DNA from: Candidatus Methylomirabilota bacterium
Lineage (GTDB): Bacteria > Methylomirabilota > Methylomirabilia > Rokubacteriales > CSP1-6
Direction of reading: 5' to 3'
Assembly: GCA_036002485.1 (NCBI GenBank)
Contig: DASYTI010000041.1
Coordinates: 1-46,933 of the forward strand
DNA: 46,933 nucleotides
This document shows positions 1-9,661 of this stretch, piece by piece (within the stretch, counting starts at the first letter, position 1; each line of letters begins with the position of its first letter). The position numbers were made by a program, and so were the translations under genes. The notes beneath the pieces were generated by a model, which was given only the letters and a program-made list of their open reading frames with translations, did no database searches and had not been told where the DNA came from.

Positions 1-2
1 TC

Positions 3-515
3 GACATCCTCCTCAACAATGCCGGCACCTCGGCGGCGGCGGCCTTCGAGAAGGTGGACGACGAGACCTGGCAGGCCGACTGGGACCTCAAGGTCATGGG
101 CGCGGTGCGCATGTCTCGCCTCGTGATCCCCCACATGAAGAAGCGCGGGGGCGGGCGCATCGTCAATATCACCACGGTGGGCGGCAAGGCGCCGCAGCCC
201 CGGGCCCTGCCCACCTCGGTGACGCGCGCCGCGGGCCTCAACCTGACCAAGTCGCTCGCCAACGAGTACGCCGCCGACAATATCCGGGTCAACACGATCT
301 GCATCGGGCTGGTGCGCAGCGCCCAGATCGCCAAGCGGGCCAAGGGCGACCTCGAGGCCCACTACGCCGAGCTGGCCAAGCTGCGCGTGCCCCTCGGCCG
401 CGTGGCCCATGCCTCGGAGTTCGCGGACCTCTTCGCCTTCCTCGTCTCCGAGCGGGCGACGTACATCACGGGCGCCTCGGTGAACTTCGACGGCGGCAGC
501 GGCATGACCGTGTAG
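3..515 (+). CDS. SDR family oxidoreductase, 5'-truncated, catalytic Tyr/Lys replaced
   Basis: The gene enters from outside the window; the open frame is already running at base 3. It begins in the middle of a Rossmann fold with the DILLNNAG signature of classical short-chain dehydrogenases and keeps the structural Asn helix, the VNITT strand and the usual C-terminal end (TYITGASVNFDGGSGM). The nucleotide-binding TGxxxGxG motif lies upstream of the window. The active site is odd: where classical SDRs have YxxxK, this protein reads T-S-V-T-R (Thr codon 213-215, Arg codon 225-227), so both catalytic residues appear substituted. It is therefore a divergent SDR, possibly one that binds cofactor without normal hydride-transfer chemistry, or one using other residues. 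Its TAG stop (513-515) touches the palindromic repeat that follows. Confidence 0.85.
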   Translation, partial: DILLNNAGTSAAAAFEKVDDETWQADWDLKVMGAVRMSRLVIPHMKKRGGGRIVNITTVGGKAPQPRALPTSVTRAAGLNLTKSLANEYAADNIRVNTICIGLVRSAQIAKRAKGDLEAHYAELAKLRVPLGRVAHASEFADLFAFLVSERATYITGASVNFDGGSGMTV

Positions 516-637
516 GGCGGCTGAAAAAGGCCCATCTGCTTCGTTGGCGCCCTCGGTCGCACGCTCAACGTACAGGGAGTACGCCTCGCGTGCGACCTTC
601 GGGCGCCGCCTCGCATCTGGACCTTTTTGAGCCGCCC
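515..637. repeat. Palindromic repeat family A, copy 1
   Basis: This imperfect palindrome of about 123 bp lies between two convergent genes. The outer arms are GGGCGGCTGAAAAAGG and CCTTTTTGAGCCGCCC. The inner arms (GGCGCCCTCGGTCGCACG and CGTGCGACCTTCGGGCGCC) surround a core with CGCTCAACGTACA and GTACGCCTCG. The left end overlaps the last base of the SDR stop codon. Related copies are at 18198-18326 (inverted) and 20108-20176 (internally deleted). The A-run and T-run beside strong arms would let it terminate transcription from both sides. Confidence 0.85.
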
Positions 638-669
638 TCCTCTTTCAACAAGGCTTAAGGCGGGAAGGC

Positions 670-1209
670 CTAGGGCGGGGGTATCGGGAGGGGCGCTTGG
701 TTGCTTTGGATGTGGCCGCAGGCACGGCAGGTGCGGAGGTCCGCGCTGGCGTCGAAGGCTTCGATGGCGGCACGGAGATCGCGCTCGATGTCCATGGCGC
801 TCATGGTCAAGCGATGGAGCTCCCTGTCACAGCGCTCGCAGAACCAGAGCAGGGATTCCTCGTCCCGGGCGCCGCGCTTAATCTCGATGACCAGGCCCCA
901 CGTATCGGCGGGGCGATGGGGCGAATGGGGCGTGTGGGCGGGGACGAGCAGCATCTCGCCCTCCTGGATGACGGCGTGCTGGCGCCGGCCGCCCTCGTCG
1001 ATGTACTCGAGCGTCATGCCGCCTCTGAGCATGTAGAAGATCTCGTCGGAGGGATCATCGTGGAAGTCGCGCCGGCGGTTCGGCCCGCGGATGACCATGG
1101 CCGTGAACTGCGAGTCCTCCCAGATCACCTTGTTGCCCACGGGCGGCTCGAAGCTGGCGCGATTCTCCTCGATCCATCGCCACAGCCCCGTGCTGATCAG
1201 CGGCCGCAT
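670..1209 (-). CDS. nbaC: 3-hydroxyanthranilate 3,4-dioxygenase
   Basis: This 179-residue cupin opens the ring of 3-hydroxyanthranilate to 2-amino-3-carboxymuconate semialdehyde, a step of the kynurenine and 2-nitrobenzoate pathways. The family signature GPNRRRDFH is present. Expected Fe(II) ligands are His50, Glu56 and His95, with substrate-binding residues at Arg46/47, Arg99 and Glu109. The C-terminus carries the second, rubredoxin-like iron site of the bacterial enzymes: Cys124-x2-Cys127 and Cys161-x2-Cys164. Length matches bacterial NbaC. The start follows a clear AAAGGAG eight bases upstream. It is divergent from the SDR at 1305 with a 95-bp shared promoter region. No other kynurenine-pathway gene is adjacent; an ACMSD-like amidohydrolase lies 14 kb away. 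Confidence 0.9.
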   Translation of the reverse strand: MRPLISTGLWRWIEENRASFEPPVGNKVIWEDSQFTAMVIRGPNRRRDFHDDPSDEIFYMLRGGMTLEYIDEGGRRQHAVIQEGEMLLVPAHTPHSPHRPADTWGLVIEIKRGARDEESLLWFCERCDRELHRLTMSAMDIERDLRAAIEAFDASADLRTCRACGHIQSNQAPLPIPPP

Positions 1210-1304
1210 GGCCTGGTCTCCTTTCGAGCTGGATCGATGAACCCTCTGCGCCAGGGGAGCCGGCTTTCGTAGACTAACTCTGATCTGGAAATGGAGGCGG
1301 GAGT

Positions 1305-2087
1305 ATGCGCTTGCCGGAACGGGTGACGGCCATCACAGGGGGAGCGCTCGGTATCGGGCGCGCGACAGGGCTGGCCTTCGCGGCCGAGGGTGCTCTGGTG
1401 GCACTCGGCGATGTCGAGCTCGAGGCCGCCCAGGCCGTGGCCAAGGAAATCGGCGAGGGTGGCGGCAAGGCCATCGCGGTCCGGGTGGATGTCGGTGACG
1501 CCGGGCAGGTGCAGGCCTTCGTGGAGCGGGTGGTCGCGGAATTCGGACGGCTCGACGTGATGTTCGCCAATGCGGGAATCGCGCATTCCGCGCCGTTCCT
1601 CGAGCATCCCGAGGCTCAGTGGCATCGCGTGCTGCGCGTCAATCTGACCGGCGTCTTCCTGTGCTGCCAGGCCGCCGCGCGCCAGATGGTCAAGCAGGGC
1701 GGGGGACGGATCATCACCACCGCGTCGATCAATGGCTTTCGCGGGGTCGAGAACCTCGTCGGCTACAACGCCGCCAAGGCCGGCGTGGTCGAGCTGACGA
1801 AGACCATGGCGGTGGAGCTGGCCCAGCATTCCATCACGGTGAACGCGATCGCCCCCGCCCAGATCGACACGCGGCTCACCCGGAGCCTTCCCGAGGAGGC
1901 GCGGCGCCGGCGAGTGGAGCGCATTCCGCTGGGACGCTTCGGCGAGCCTGAGGACGTGGCGCGGGCCGCCCTTTTCCTCGCGTCCGACGACGCGCGCTAC
2001 ATCACCGGACACACCCTCGCGGTGGACGGCGGCTATTTGGCGGGAGGGCTCTGGTCCGGCCCGAAGGGAAGCCCGCCCAAAGTCTGA
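1305..2087 (+). CDS. SDR family oxidoreductase (3-oxoacyl-ACP reductase-like)
   Basis: This is a complete 260-residue classical SDR. The cofactor motif TGGALGIG is at residues 11-18, with an acidic Asp36 after the second strand that favours NAD(H) over NADP(H). NAG is at 89-91 and the catalytic tetrad is Asn113, Ser141, Tyr154 and Lys158. The C-terminal YITGHTLAVDGGY segment is typical of FabG-like proteins. The start is preceded by GGAGGCGGGAGT. Substrate cannot be read from the sequence; an alcohol/ketone oxidoreductase is the safe call. Its intact active site contrasts with the truncated SDR at the left edge. It converges on the LLM gene at 2277 across a repeat. Confidence 0.9.
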   Translation: MRLPERVTAITGGALGIGRATGLAFAAEGALVALGDVELEAAQAVAKEIGEGGGKAIAVRVDVGDAGQVQAFVERVVAEFGRLDVMFANAGIAHSAPFLEHPEAQWHRVLRVNLTGVFLCCQAAARQMVKQGGGRIITTASINGFRGVENLVGYNAAKAGVVELTKTMAVELAQHSITVNAIAPAQIDTRLTRSLPEEARRRRVERIPLGRFGEPEDVARAALFLASDDARYITGHTLAVDGGYLAGGLWSGPKGSPPKV

Positions 2088-2097
2088 AGGGGGCGGA

Positions 2098-2280
2098 GTC
2101 TGTCCTAGCAGTTCCCCAGCCCCGCGAGCGGGGATGTTCCGCTTCGAGCGCCGGCTTGCCGGCGCAGTTCTCAGATCGTTCGCCTCGGACGGCGGGGCCC
2201 CAGCCCCACGACGTCCTGCGGCTCGCACTGCGTCGGGGGAGGCTTCGGAAGGGGGCGGAGCCCCCCTCCGAGCTATCTAC
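2098..2280. repeat. Multi-hairpin repeat family B, copy 1
   Basis: This element of about 180 bp lies between convergent genes. It contains consecutive hairpins: GCGCCGGC/GCCGGCGC around 2150, a GGGGCCCCAGCCCC segment near 2203, and GGGGGCGGAGCCCCC near 2255. It ends in GAGCTATCTAC, and the reverse complement of its last bases gives the TAG stop of the minus-strand gene at 2277. Close copies are at 22937-23129 and 42522-42650. It probably also works as a bidirectional terminator. Confidence 0.85.
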
Positions 2281-3425
2281 CGGCGAAACGCCGGCATGAC
2301 CTCTCGAGCAAAGCGGGTGAGTTGCTCGATCATGACCTCTCTCGGCGTCCCGATGGCCCAGCCGATCATGACGTGGTCCAGCCCGGGGTACCGCTGCTCG
2401 ATCTCTTTCAGATAGGCGACGATGTCTCCGGGCGGCCCGCAGAGCCACGCGCGATTGCGCACGCCGTTCTCCAGAGTGGCCGCGGTCGCCGACTGCGGCT
2501 GGCGGGCGACCACGGCCTTCACGTGCTCTTCGCCGTAGCGCAGCATGCCCAGAGGGGCCATGACCTTCGCGTGCTCTTCGAAGTACGGCCGCGCCTTCTG
2601 CATCGCTCGATCCGCGGTCTCATCGATGCACATCCGGAAGCCGAAGATCAGGTCCTCTCCGAGCTCGAGCTCTCGTCCGTGGCGGCGAGCCGCCTCCTGG
2701 TAGTCGCGGAACCAGCGCTGGACGAGCTCCTCGGCGGTAGCCGAGACGATGCCCTTGATGCCGTGCCTGGCCATGAAGTCCAGGCCCCGTGCGCTGCCGC
2801 TCACGATGGGCTGCCAGATCTCGACGGGCTGACGCACGGGTCGGGGCACCAGCGTGATCTCTTTCAACGGGTACCCGCGATAGGGCACCTCGGGGGGAAT
2901 GGTGTATCGCTTGCCCTGGTGCGAGAAGGATTCCTCACGGAATGCCTTCAGGATGATCTCCATCTGCTCTTCGAAGAGCTCGCGGTTCGCCTCGGCGTCC
3001 AGCATCGGGTTGCCGAAGCTCTCCACTTCGCGGGTGTGGTAGCCGCGTCCGACTCCGAAGACGACCCGGCCCTTGGTCAGGATATCCGCGGTGGCGTAGT
3101 CTTCGGCGAGCCGGAGGGGATGCCAGGTGGGCACGACGTTGAAGGCGCAGCCGATCTTGATGCGCTCGGTGCGATGGGCGAGGTCCACGGCCAGCATCGG
3201 AATATTGGGGATGCACTCGTACCCTTCGTGCTGGAAGTGGTGCTCGGCCAGCCACAGGGTCTCGTAGCCCAGCGTGTCGGCGGCGCGGGCCAGGGCGATG
3301 GTGGTGTCGAACGCCTCGATGAGCCGGTCATTGGAATACCGCCGGTCATCGGCGGGCGTACCGGACAGGCCGCAGTGCTCGAGCTCGATATGACCGACGT
3401 AGAGCGTCGAGAACCGCGTGATCAT
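2277..3425 (-). CDS. LLM class flavin-dependent oxidoreductase
   Basis: This luciferase-like monooxygenase of 382 residues has a TIM-barrel fold using FMN or F420. Visible family features are the N-terminal TLYVGHIELEHCG strand, the LWLAEHHF motif, RIKIGCAFNVVPTWHPLRLAED and VFGVGRGYH, followed by the C-terminal PGLDHVMIGWAIGTPREVM segment. A frame extends 28 codons upstream to 3509, but that part (MLCQRCRRRQ...) looks non-coding and would overlap the divergent gene, so the ATG at 3425 is preferred. No strong Shine-Dalgarno is visible. Substrate is unknown; members oxidise aldehydes, alkanesulfonates, nitrilotriacetate or similar compounds. Confidence 0.88.
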   Translation of the reverse strand: MITRFSTLYVGHIELEHCGLSGTPADDRRYSNDRLIEAFDTTIALARAADTLGYETLWLAEHHFQHEGYECIPNIPMLAVDLAHRTERIKIGCAFNVVPTWHPLRLAEDYATADILTKGRVVFGVGRGYHTREVESFGNPMLDAEANRELFEEQMEIILKAFREESFSHQGKRYTIPPEVPYRGYPLKEITLVPRPVRQPVEIWQPIVSGSARGLDFMARHGIKGIVSATAEELVQRWFRDYQEAARRHGRELELGEDLIFGFRMCIDETADRAMQKARPYFEEHAKVMAPLGMLRYGEEHVKAVVARQPQSATAATLENGVRNRAWLCGPPGDIVAYLKEIEQRYPGLDHVMIGWAIGTPREVMIEQLTRFAREVMPAFRR

Positions 3426-3507
3426 CGCGGAGGAAGAATACGGGCCCCGACACGACTTGGCAAGAGGAGCGATTCCTTTCTGGCGGCGCCGGCAGCGCTG
3501 GCATAGC

Positions 3508-4851
3508 ATGTCACTGATGCCGGCGCGCCGAAGGCTTCGGGACTGGTTGTCGCGAGATCACCTGTACATCTCCGCGCCCGCGCTCGTTTTCGTGATCGCG
3601 GCATTTGTGGTGGCCTGGTCCTTCATGAAGCCGGCTCCGCCGCGGCGCCTGGTCATGGCCACGGGACCGCCGGACGGCGTGTACTACCAGGTGGGACTCC
3701 GGTTCGGCAAATTGCTCGCGCACGAGGGGATCGCCCTCGACGTGCGGTCCACTTCGGGTTCGGTCGAGAACGTGCGCCTTCTTGAGGATTCCGACCGCGG
3801 TGTCGATGTCGCCTTCGTTCAGGGTGGCGTGTTGACGGCGGGGCCGTCATCTGACGTGCTCGCCCTCGGCAGCCTCTATCTCGAGCCCGTCTGGGTGTTC
3901 ACGCGCGCCACGATCCAAGGCCATGATCTCAACGGGCTGAATGGTAAGCGCCTGGCCATCGGGCCGGAGGGGAGCGGCACACGCGCCCTCGCCGAGCTTC
4001 TTCTCGGAGCCAACCGGGTCACGTCGGCCTCCGCACAGCTCCTGCCCCTCACCGGGCTCGACGCCGTCAGGGCCCTCGAGCGCGGAACAGCCCACGCGAT
4101 GTTTCTGGTCGCCGGGCCGGAGGCGCGCGCCGTCCGGGAGGCTATTCGCGGCCGGGGCGTCACTCTGGTCAGTTTCTCCAGAGCGGATGCGTATACGCGA
4201 TTGTTCCCATTTCTCAGGAAGGTCATCCTCCCCGAGGGGGCGTTGGATCTGGCCGCGGATCTGCCCGCCAAGGATACGGTGCTGATGGCGGCGGCGGTCA
4301 ACCTCGTGATCCGACGTGACCTTCATCCCGCCTTGAGCAATCTCCTCTTGATCACGGCGAGCACCGTCCACAGCCCGGGCGGCCTCTTTGAGCAGCCCCG
4401 ACAGTTTCCCTCGCCGGATGGCGTGGACGTGCCTCTGAGTGACGAGGCCCGGCACTACTACCAGGCCGGTCCGCCGTTCCTGATCCGCTACCTGCCCTTC
4501 TGGGCGGCCACCCTGGTCGATCGGTTGAAGATCATGCTGGTTCCTCTGATTGCCGTCCTGTTTCCGCTCATCAAAATTGCCCCATCCGTGTACCAATGGC
4601 GAGTTCGGTCAAAAATCTATCGCTGGTACGACGATCTCGATGCCGTCGATCTCCTTTTGCGCGAAAAGCATTCGCCCGGCCAGAAGGCGACGCTTCGGCA
4701 GGAGATGGACCGCATCGAACGTGAAGTGCGACAGGTGGAGGTGCCGGCATCGTACCGAGAGGAGCACTATCACCTGCGGCTGCATCTTGAGTATCTTCGC
4801 GCGAAGGTCGCGGCCGCCGAAGGCGATCCGCGGTCGACCGGCGATATCTGA
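3508..4851 (+). CDS. TAXI family TRAP-transporter solute-binding protein, membrane-anchored
   Basis: This 447-residue protein has one N-terminal membrane segment (about residues 22-40), a periplasmic TAXI domain starting at MATGPPDGVYYQVG and including STSGSVENVRLLED and DVAFVQGG, a second membrane segment near 335-360, and a short cytoplasmic tail (RSKIYRWYDDL). TAXI proteins normally bring ligands to a fused TRAP permease, but no permease gene is adjacent. The domain with a cytoplasmic tail therefore may be a sensor or an orphan binding protein. The start at 3508 was chosen over 3418 because the earlier 30 residues look non-coding. It heads a plus-strand block with the MBL/receiver gene and the hybrid kinase. 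Confidence 0.85.
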   Translation: MSLMPARRRLRDWLSRDHLYISAPALVFVIAAFVVAWSFMKPAPPRRLVMATGPPDGVYYQVGLRFGKLLAHEGIALDVRSTSGSVENVRLLEDSDRGVDVAFVQGGVLTAGPSSDVLALGSLYLEPVWVFTRATIQGHDLNGLNGKRLAIGPEGSGTRALAELLLGANRVTSASAQLLPLTGLDAVRALERGTAHAMFLVAGPEARAVREAIRGRGVTLVSFSRADAYTRLFPFLRKVILPEGALDLAADLPAKDTVLMAAAVNLVIRRDLHPALSNLLLITASTVHSPGGLFEQPRQFPSPDGVDVPLSDEARHYYQAGPPFLIRYLPFWAATLVDRLKIMLVPLIAVLFPLIKIAPSVYQWRVRSKIYRWYDDLDAVDLLLREKHSPGQKATLRQEMDRIEREVRQVEVPASYREEHYHLRLHLEYLRAKVAAAEGDPRSTGDI

Positions 4852-4941
4852 AGCGCGCGCACGGTTCCCGGCAGGTGTAGCCTTGCTCTCGCCGGAAGGG
4901 TGCGCTACGGTGTCGACGCGAAAGGCAGTCCAGGGGGCGGG

Positions 4942-6291
4942 ATGCTGATCCGATTCTGGGGCACCCGGGGATCGCTGGCCAAGCCGGGACCGACTACGCT
5001 CCGCTACGGTGGCAACACGTCGTGCGTGGAAGTGCGCACGGCGGAGGGGACGCTCATCGTTCTGGATTGCGGCACCGGGGCCCACGGGCTGGGGCAGTCG
5101 CTGGAATCCGGCGGGTCACCGCAGCGCGGACATCTCCTCATCACGCACACGCACTGGGATCACATCCAGGGGTTTCCCTTCTTCGCGCCCCTCTTCGGCC
5201 CTCGCAACGAATGGGACATCTATGCTCCGGGCGGCCTCGGACAGGAGCTGGAACGAACCCTGGCCGGACAGATGGAGTACACCTACTTTCCCGTCACCCT
5301 GAAGCAGCTCGGCGCCACCGTCCGCTATCACGACCTCGTCGAGGGCAGCTTCGCGCTCGGCGGGGTGCGGGTAGTCGCCAAGTATCTCAATCATCCCGCC
5401 CTCGCCTTGGGATATCGTCTCGAAGTCGGCTCGGTGGCGGTCGTCTATTCGGTCGATCACGAGCCCCACGCGCCCCACGTCGTCGACGCGGCCACTCGGG
5501 CCCTCGCGGGGGTTGGCGTTCCCCCCGTGCATGCCGAGGATCGCCGTCACGTCGAGTTCCTGGCCGGCGCGGATCTCGTCATCCACGACGCTCAGTACAG
5601 CCTTGATGAGTATCCACAGAAGACGGGTTGGGGTCACTCGCCCGCCGAGTGGGCGGTGGACTATGCCCTGGCCGCCGGCGCCAAGCGCCTGGCCCTCACT
5701 CACCACGATCCCCTGCGGGACGACCAGGCCGTGGATCGACTGGTGGAGCTCTGCCGACGGCGGTCGACGGCGGCGGGAAATGGGCTCGAAGTATTTGGCG
5801 CCGCCGAGGGCCAGGTGCTGGAGCTTGCCGAGCGAGAGGGTGCCGAAGCTCAACCCGCGAGCCCGGAGGCGAGCGCAACTCCGGGAGCAGGACCGGCGAC
5901 CATCCTCGTGGCCGATGACGATCCGACCATCGTGAGGCTCTTGACCCTCAGCCTGGAGCCGAGCGGCTTCCGCGTGCTCACCGCGAGCGATGGCGAGACG
6001 GCCTTGCGTCTGGCCCGCGCCGAGCGCCCGGCCCTCCTGCTCCTGGACTGGCAGATGCCGGGATTGAGCGGCGTGGAGGTGACACGCATGCTCCGAAAGG
6101 ACGCAGACCCGCACCTTCGCGGATTGCCCGTCGTGCTGATCACTGCGCAAGCGGGTGTGGAGAACACATCGGTAGGCTTCGCGGCAGGGGTGACCGACTA
6201 TCTGACGAAGCCGTTCCGACCCGCGCACGTGCGGGCGCGAGTACACGCGTGGCTCCTGCGGCGCGGCGTGGACTCCGGCGGCGGCGCATGA
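4942..6291 (+). CDS. Metallo-beta-lactamase fold hydrolase fused to a receiver domain
   Basis: This 449-residue two-domain protein begins with an MBL fold of the PhnP / cyclic-phosphodiesterase type (MLIRFWGTRGS, YGGNTSCVEV). The metal motif HTHWDH is at residues 69-74, further metal positions are VDHEPH and LVIHDAQY, and LTHHDP comes later. After an Ala/Pro-rich linker (about 305-325) comes a CheY-like receiver with the ADDDP acidic cluster, phospho-acceptor Asp369 (LLLLDWQMPG), a conserved Thr and the Lys of TKPF. Phosphorylation would then control a hydrolase, perhaps of a cyclic nucleotide or RNA end. The start ATG follows AGGGGGCGGG. The hybrid kinase begins 13 bases downstream and is the likely phosphodonor. 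Confidence 0.88.
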   Translation: MLIRFWGTRGSLAKPGPTTLRYGGNTSCVEVRTAEGTLIVLDCGTGAHGLGQSLESGGSPQRGHLLITHTHWDHIQGFPFFAPLFGPRNEWDIYAPGGLGQELERTLAGQMEYTYFPVTLKQLGATVRYHDLVEGSFALGGVRVVAKYLNHPALALGYRLEVGSVAVVYSVDHEPHAPHVVDAATRALAGVGVPPVHAEDRRHVEFLAGADLVIHDAQYSLDEYPQKTGWGHSPAEWAVDYALAAGAKRLALTHHDPLRDDQAVDRLVELCRRRSTAAGNGLEVFGAAEGQVLELAEREGAEAQPASPEASATPGAGPATILVADDDPTIVRLLTLSLEPSGFRVLTASDGETALRLARAERPALLLLDWQMPGLSGVEVTRMLRKDADPHLRGLPVVLITAQAGVENTSVGFAAGVTDYLTKPFRPAHVRARVHAWLLRRGVDSGGGA

Positions 6292-6304
6292 GCGAAGCTA
6301 GCGA

Positions 6305-9300
6305 ATGACCACGGCACGGCTCGCGGAGACGAACCTCGACCCCCAGTGGGTCGCTTCCTCGAAGACCGTGTCGCGAGTGATGAGCCTGTTCGTATTGGCG
6401 GTCGGCGGCCTCGTCCTCATCGGATGGCAGCTCGACATCGCCGCGCTCACGAGCGGTCTTCGCAAACATGTCGCCATGAACCCCCTGACCGCTCTCGGTT
6501 TCATCGCGGGCACCGGCTCGCTGTGGCTGCTGCAGGCGCCCTCTGCCACGACGGCCCGCCGCGCGGCGCAGCTAGGGGCCGGCTTCGTCATCGTCATCGG
6601 CGGGACCACCCTGATCGGGTACGTGATCGGCGATAACCTCGGGCTCGACCAGGTCATGTATCGAGAGAAGCTCGGTACCAACCGAATCGCGCCTAACACC
6701 GGGCTGAACTTCCTGCTCATTGGTGCGACGTTGCTGCTGCTCGACTGGGAACCTCGGCCCGGGTACCGTCCGGCCCAACTCCTCGTCCTCGTCCCCACTA
6801 CCGTCGCCCTGACGTCGGTGGTGGGATATGCCTACGACGTCGGCGAGCTCTACGGTGTCGCTAACTACATTCCCATGGCCCTCCCGACCGCGATCGCCTT
6901 CCTTGCTCTCGGTCTGGGCATTGTCTGCGCGCGACCGGACCGAGGGTTCGTGTCGGTCATGGCCAGCGTCCACGCGGGCGGTGTCCTGGCCCGCCGCCTG
7001 CTCCCCGCTGCGATCCTCATCCCGATCTTGCTGGGCTGGCTCCGACTGCTGGGCCAGCGGGCCGGGCTCTTCGGCTCCGAGCTTGGCCTGGCCATGGCGG
7101 TGGTGGCCAACATCGTCATCTTCGCGGCGCTGATCACGATCACTTCCGCATCACTGGATCGAGCAGACCGCCGGCGCAAGGTCGGCGAGCGCCGGCTGGC
7201 CACCCAGTACGCGACGACCCACATCTTGATCGAGTCAAGGACCGTCGAGGAGGCGATGCCCCGGATTCTTCAGGAGGTGTGCGAAAGCCTGGACTGGGTG
7301 GTGGGCGCTCGCTGGGCCGTTGATCCGGACGCGAAGGTGCTTCGCTGCGCCGAGATGTGGACGGCTCCGACCTGGAAGCTCCAGGAGCTCACGGAAATGA
7401 ACCACCGCATCACGTTTCCGCCCGGCGTCGGGTTGCCCGGCCGCGTGTGGAGCGGAGTCAGAGCCGCCTGGATCTCCGATGTCGTCCAGGACCCCAATTT
7501 CCCCCGCGCCGGCTCTGCCGCCAAGGACGGGCTCCACGGAGCCTTTGGTTTCCCCATCGTGGGCTCGAGCGGGTTCCTGGGGGTGATGGAATTCTTCAGT
7601 CCCGAGATCCGGAAGCCCGACGAGGACGTGCTCAAGATGTTCGAGGCGGTGGGCGGGCAGGTCGGCCAGTTCATCGAGCGAAAGCGGGCGGAGTCCGACC
7701 TCGAGCACGCCAAGGAGGTGGCCGAGGCGGCGACCCAGGCCAAGTCGGAGTTCCTCGCCAACATGAGTCACGAGATCCGGACGCCCATGAACGCGATCAT
7801 TGGCATGTCGACTCTGCTGATGGACACGCGACTCGACGACCAGCAGCGCGAGATCGCGGAGACGATTCGGACGAGCGGCGACCACCTGTTGACCCTCATC
7901 AACGACATCCTTGACTTCTCGAAGATCGAGTCAGGAAAGCTCGAGCTCGATCAGGCGCCCCTGGACCTGGCCGGGTGCATCGAGGAATCCATCCAGCTCG
8001 TGGCGTCGAACGCAGCGGAAAAGAGCCTGGAGCTCACCTACCTCGTCGAGAGCACAGTACCGCCGACCCTCGTCGGAGATGTCGGACGCCTGCGGCAGAT
8101 CCTGGTGAACCTCCTGAGCAACGCGGTCAAGTTCACCCAGGCGGGAGAGATCGTGGTCACGGTGTCGGCGGCCCCGCGGGACGGGTCTCGGCACGAGGTG
8201 CATTTCACCGTGCGCGACTCGGGCATCGGAATTCCTTCGGACCTGTTCGGTCGTCTCTTCAAGTCGTTCAGTCAGGTCGATGCGTCTACCACGCGTCGTT
8301 ACGGGGGCACGGGTCTCGGGCTCGCCATCTGCCAGCGCCTGTGCGAGCTGATGGGCGGCCGCATCTGGGCGGAGAGCGAGGTCGGCAAGGGTTCGACGTT
8401 TCATTTCACCATCGTGGCCGAGGCGGTCCCGGCCCCCGCGGCACGGCCGGGCGGGCATCGCGAGCTGGAGGGAAAGCGAGTACTGATCGTCGATGACAAT
8501 CGCTCGAACCGTCGCATGTTGAAGCTGCAGACGGAGCGATGGGGGTTGCTGGCCCGGGAGACCGGATCGCCGCACGAGGGGCTCGAGTGGATCCGACGCG
8601 GAGATCCCTACGACGTGGTCCTCCTGGACTACCAGATGCCCGACATGGATGGCCTCGCCCTCGCCCGGGAGATCCGCCGTCACCGCGGTCCTGAGTCGCT
8701 CGCCCTCGTCCTGCTGTCTTCCATGGGCCAGGCCCTTCCCGCGGCCCATCGGGAGGTCGGCTTTGCCGCCGTGCTGTCGAAGCCTCTGAAGCTCTCGCTC
8801 CTCTACGACCGGCTCCTCGAGATCTTCGGAGAAGCTCCCGACGCTGCGCGGGCCGCGACCGGGGAGCCATCGCCGGAGTCGGTGACGCCCGCGGGCCCGT
8901 TGCGGATCCTCGTGGCCGAGGACAATGCCGTCAACCAGAAGGTCGCCCTGCGCTTGCTCGAGCGACTCGGGTACCAGGCCGATATGGCGGCCAATGGGCA
9001 CGAAGCGCTGGACCACCTCGACCGCGCGCCGTACGACGTGGTTCTCATGGACGTGCAGATGCCCGGGATGGATGGCCTCGAGGCGAGCCGGGCCATCTGC
9101 GCACGCTGGCCTCCCCGCGAGCGCCCCCGCATCATCGCCATGACGGCGGAGGCGATGGAGGGCGATCGCGAACGGTGTCTGGCCGCGGGCATGGACGACT
9201 ACGTCGTCAAGCCGGTGCGTCTCGATGAGCTGGCGCGAGCGCTCAGCCGGTGCCGACCGTTGACCACCGAGCGGATGGCCGAGCGGGCGTCCGTTGGCGA

Positions 9301-9661
9301 CGGGACCACCACTCGAGATGCCCTCGATCGGCGGGTGCTCGATCAACTACGCGAGGATCTGGGCGATGCCGCCGCCTTGCGGGAGGTCGTCTCGACGTTC
9401 CTGGATCGCAGCCCGTCGGTGCTCCTCGCCTTGCGAGAGGCCGCGGCGCGAGGGGACGTGGCGGCGGTGTCGGCGAGCGCCCATGCCCTGAAGGGCACTA
9501 GCGCAACCCTCGGAGCCTTCGCCCTCTCTTCGCTGTGTGCCGAGCTCGAACGTCTGGCGCGAGCGGGAAGCATGTCGGACGTCGTGACCCAGGTGCCCGC
9601 GATCGAGGCGGAGTATGGCTCGGTCGATCGCGCGCTGCGGGCGGAGGCGGGTCGTGAGTGA
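6305..9661 (+). CDS. Hybrid sensor histidine kinase (8 TM, GAF, HisKA, HATPase, REC, REC, HPt)
   Basis: This 1118-residue tripartite kinase has about eight hydrophobic segments between residues 24 and 285 and a GAF domain at about 300-460 ([12 protein letters not shown]). The HisKA dimerisation domain has [10 protein letters not shown] with phospho-His489. The ATPase has intact N (NLLSNAVKF), G1 (DSGIGIP) and G2 (GTGLGL) boxes. Two receivers follow, with phospho-acceptors Asp775 and Asp916, and a C-terminal HPt domain with His1060 (AHALKGTS). The layout resembles BarA/ArcB-type phosphorelays, whose HPt passes phosphate to a separate response regulator; the receiver on the MBL protein encoded just upstream is the obvious candidate. 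The membrane part is not a MASE domain I recognise, so the input signal is unknown. Confidence 0.93.
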   Translation: MTTARLAETNLDPQWVASSKTVSRVMSLFVLAVGGLVLIGWQLDIAALTSGLRKHVAMNPLTALGFIAGTGSLWLLQAPSATTARRAAQLGAGFVIVIGGTTLIGYVIGDNLGLDQVMYREKLGTNRIAPNTGLNFLLIGATLLLLDWEPRPGYRPAQLLVLVPTTVALTSVVGYAYDVGELYGVANYIPMALPTAIAFLALGLGIVCARPDRGFVSVMASVHAGGVLARRLLPAAILIPILLGWLRLLGQRAGLFGSELGLAMAVVANIVIFAALITITSASLDRADRRRKVGERRLATQYATTHILIESRTVEEAMPRILQEVCESLDWVVGARWAVDPDAKVLRCAEMWTAPTWKLQELTEMNHRITFPPGVGLPGRVWSGVRAAWISDVVQDPNFPRAGSAAKDGLHGAFGFPIVGSSGFLGVMEFFSPEIRKPDEDVLKMFEAVGGQVGQFIERKRAESDLEHAKEVAEAATQAKSEFLANMSHEIRTPMNAIIGMSTLLMDTRLDDQQREIAETIRTSGDHLLTLINDILDFSKIESGKLELDQAPLDLAGCIEESIQLVASNAAEKSLELTYLVESTVPPTLVGDVGRLRQILVNLLSNAVKFTQAGEIVVTVSAAPRDGSRHEVHFTVRDSGIGIPSDLFGRLFKSFSQVDASTTRRYGGTGLGLAICQRLCELMGGRIWAESEVGKGSTFHFTIVAEAVPAPAARPGGHRELEGKRVLIVDDNRSNRRMLKLQTERWGLLARETGSPHEGLEWIRRGDPYDVVLLDYQMPDMDGLALAREIRRHRGPESLALVLLSSMGQALPAAHREVGFAAVLSKPLKLSLLYDRLLEIFGEAPDAARAATGEPSPESVTPAGPLRILVAEDNAVNQKVALRLLERLGYQADMAANGHEALDHLDRAPYDVVLMDVQMPGMDGLEASRAICARWPPRERPRIIAMTAEAMEGDRERCLAAGMDDYVVKPVRLDELARALSRCRPLTTERMAERASVGDGTTTRDALDRRVLDQLREDLGDAAALREVVSTFLDRSPSVLLALREAAARGDVAAVSASAHALKGTSATLGAFALSSLCAELERLARAGSMSDVVTQVPAIEAEYGSVDRALRAEAGRE

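Noticed and set aside
2322-3506. Long plus-strand frame opposite the LLM gene
   Set aside because: It is a GC-rich antisense shadow; the minus-strand protein has clear family motifs.
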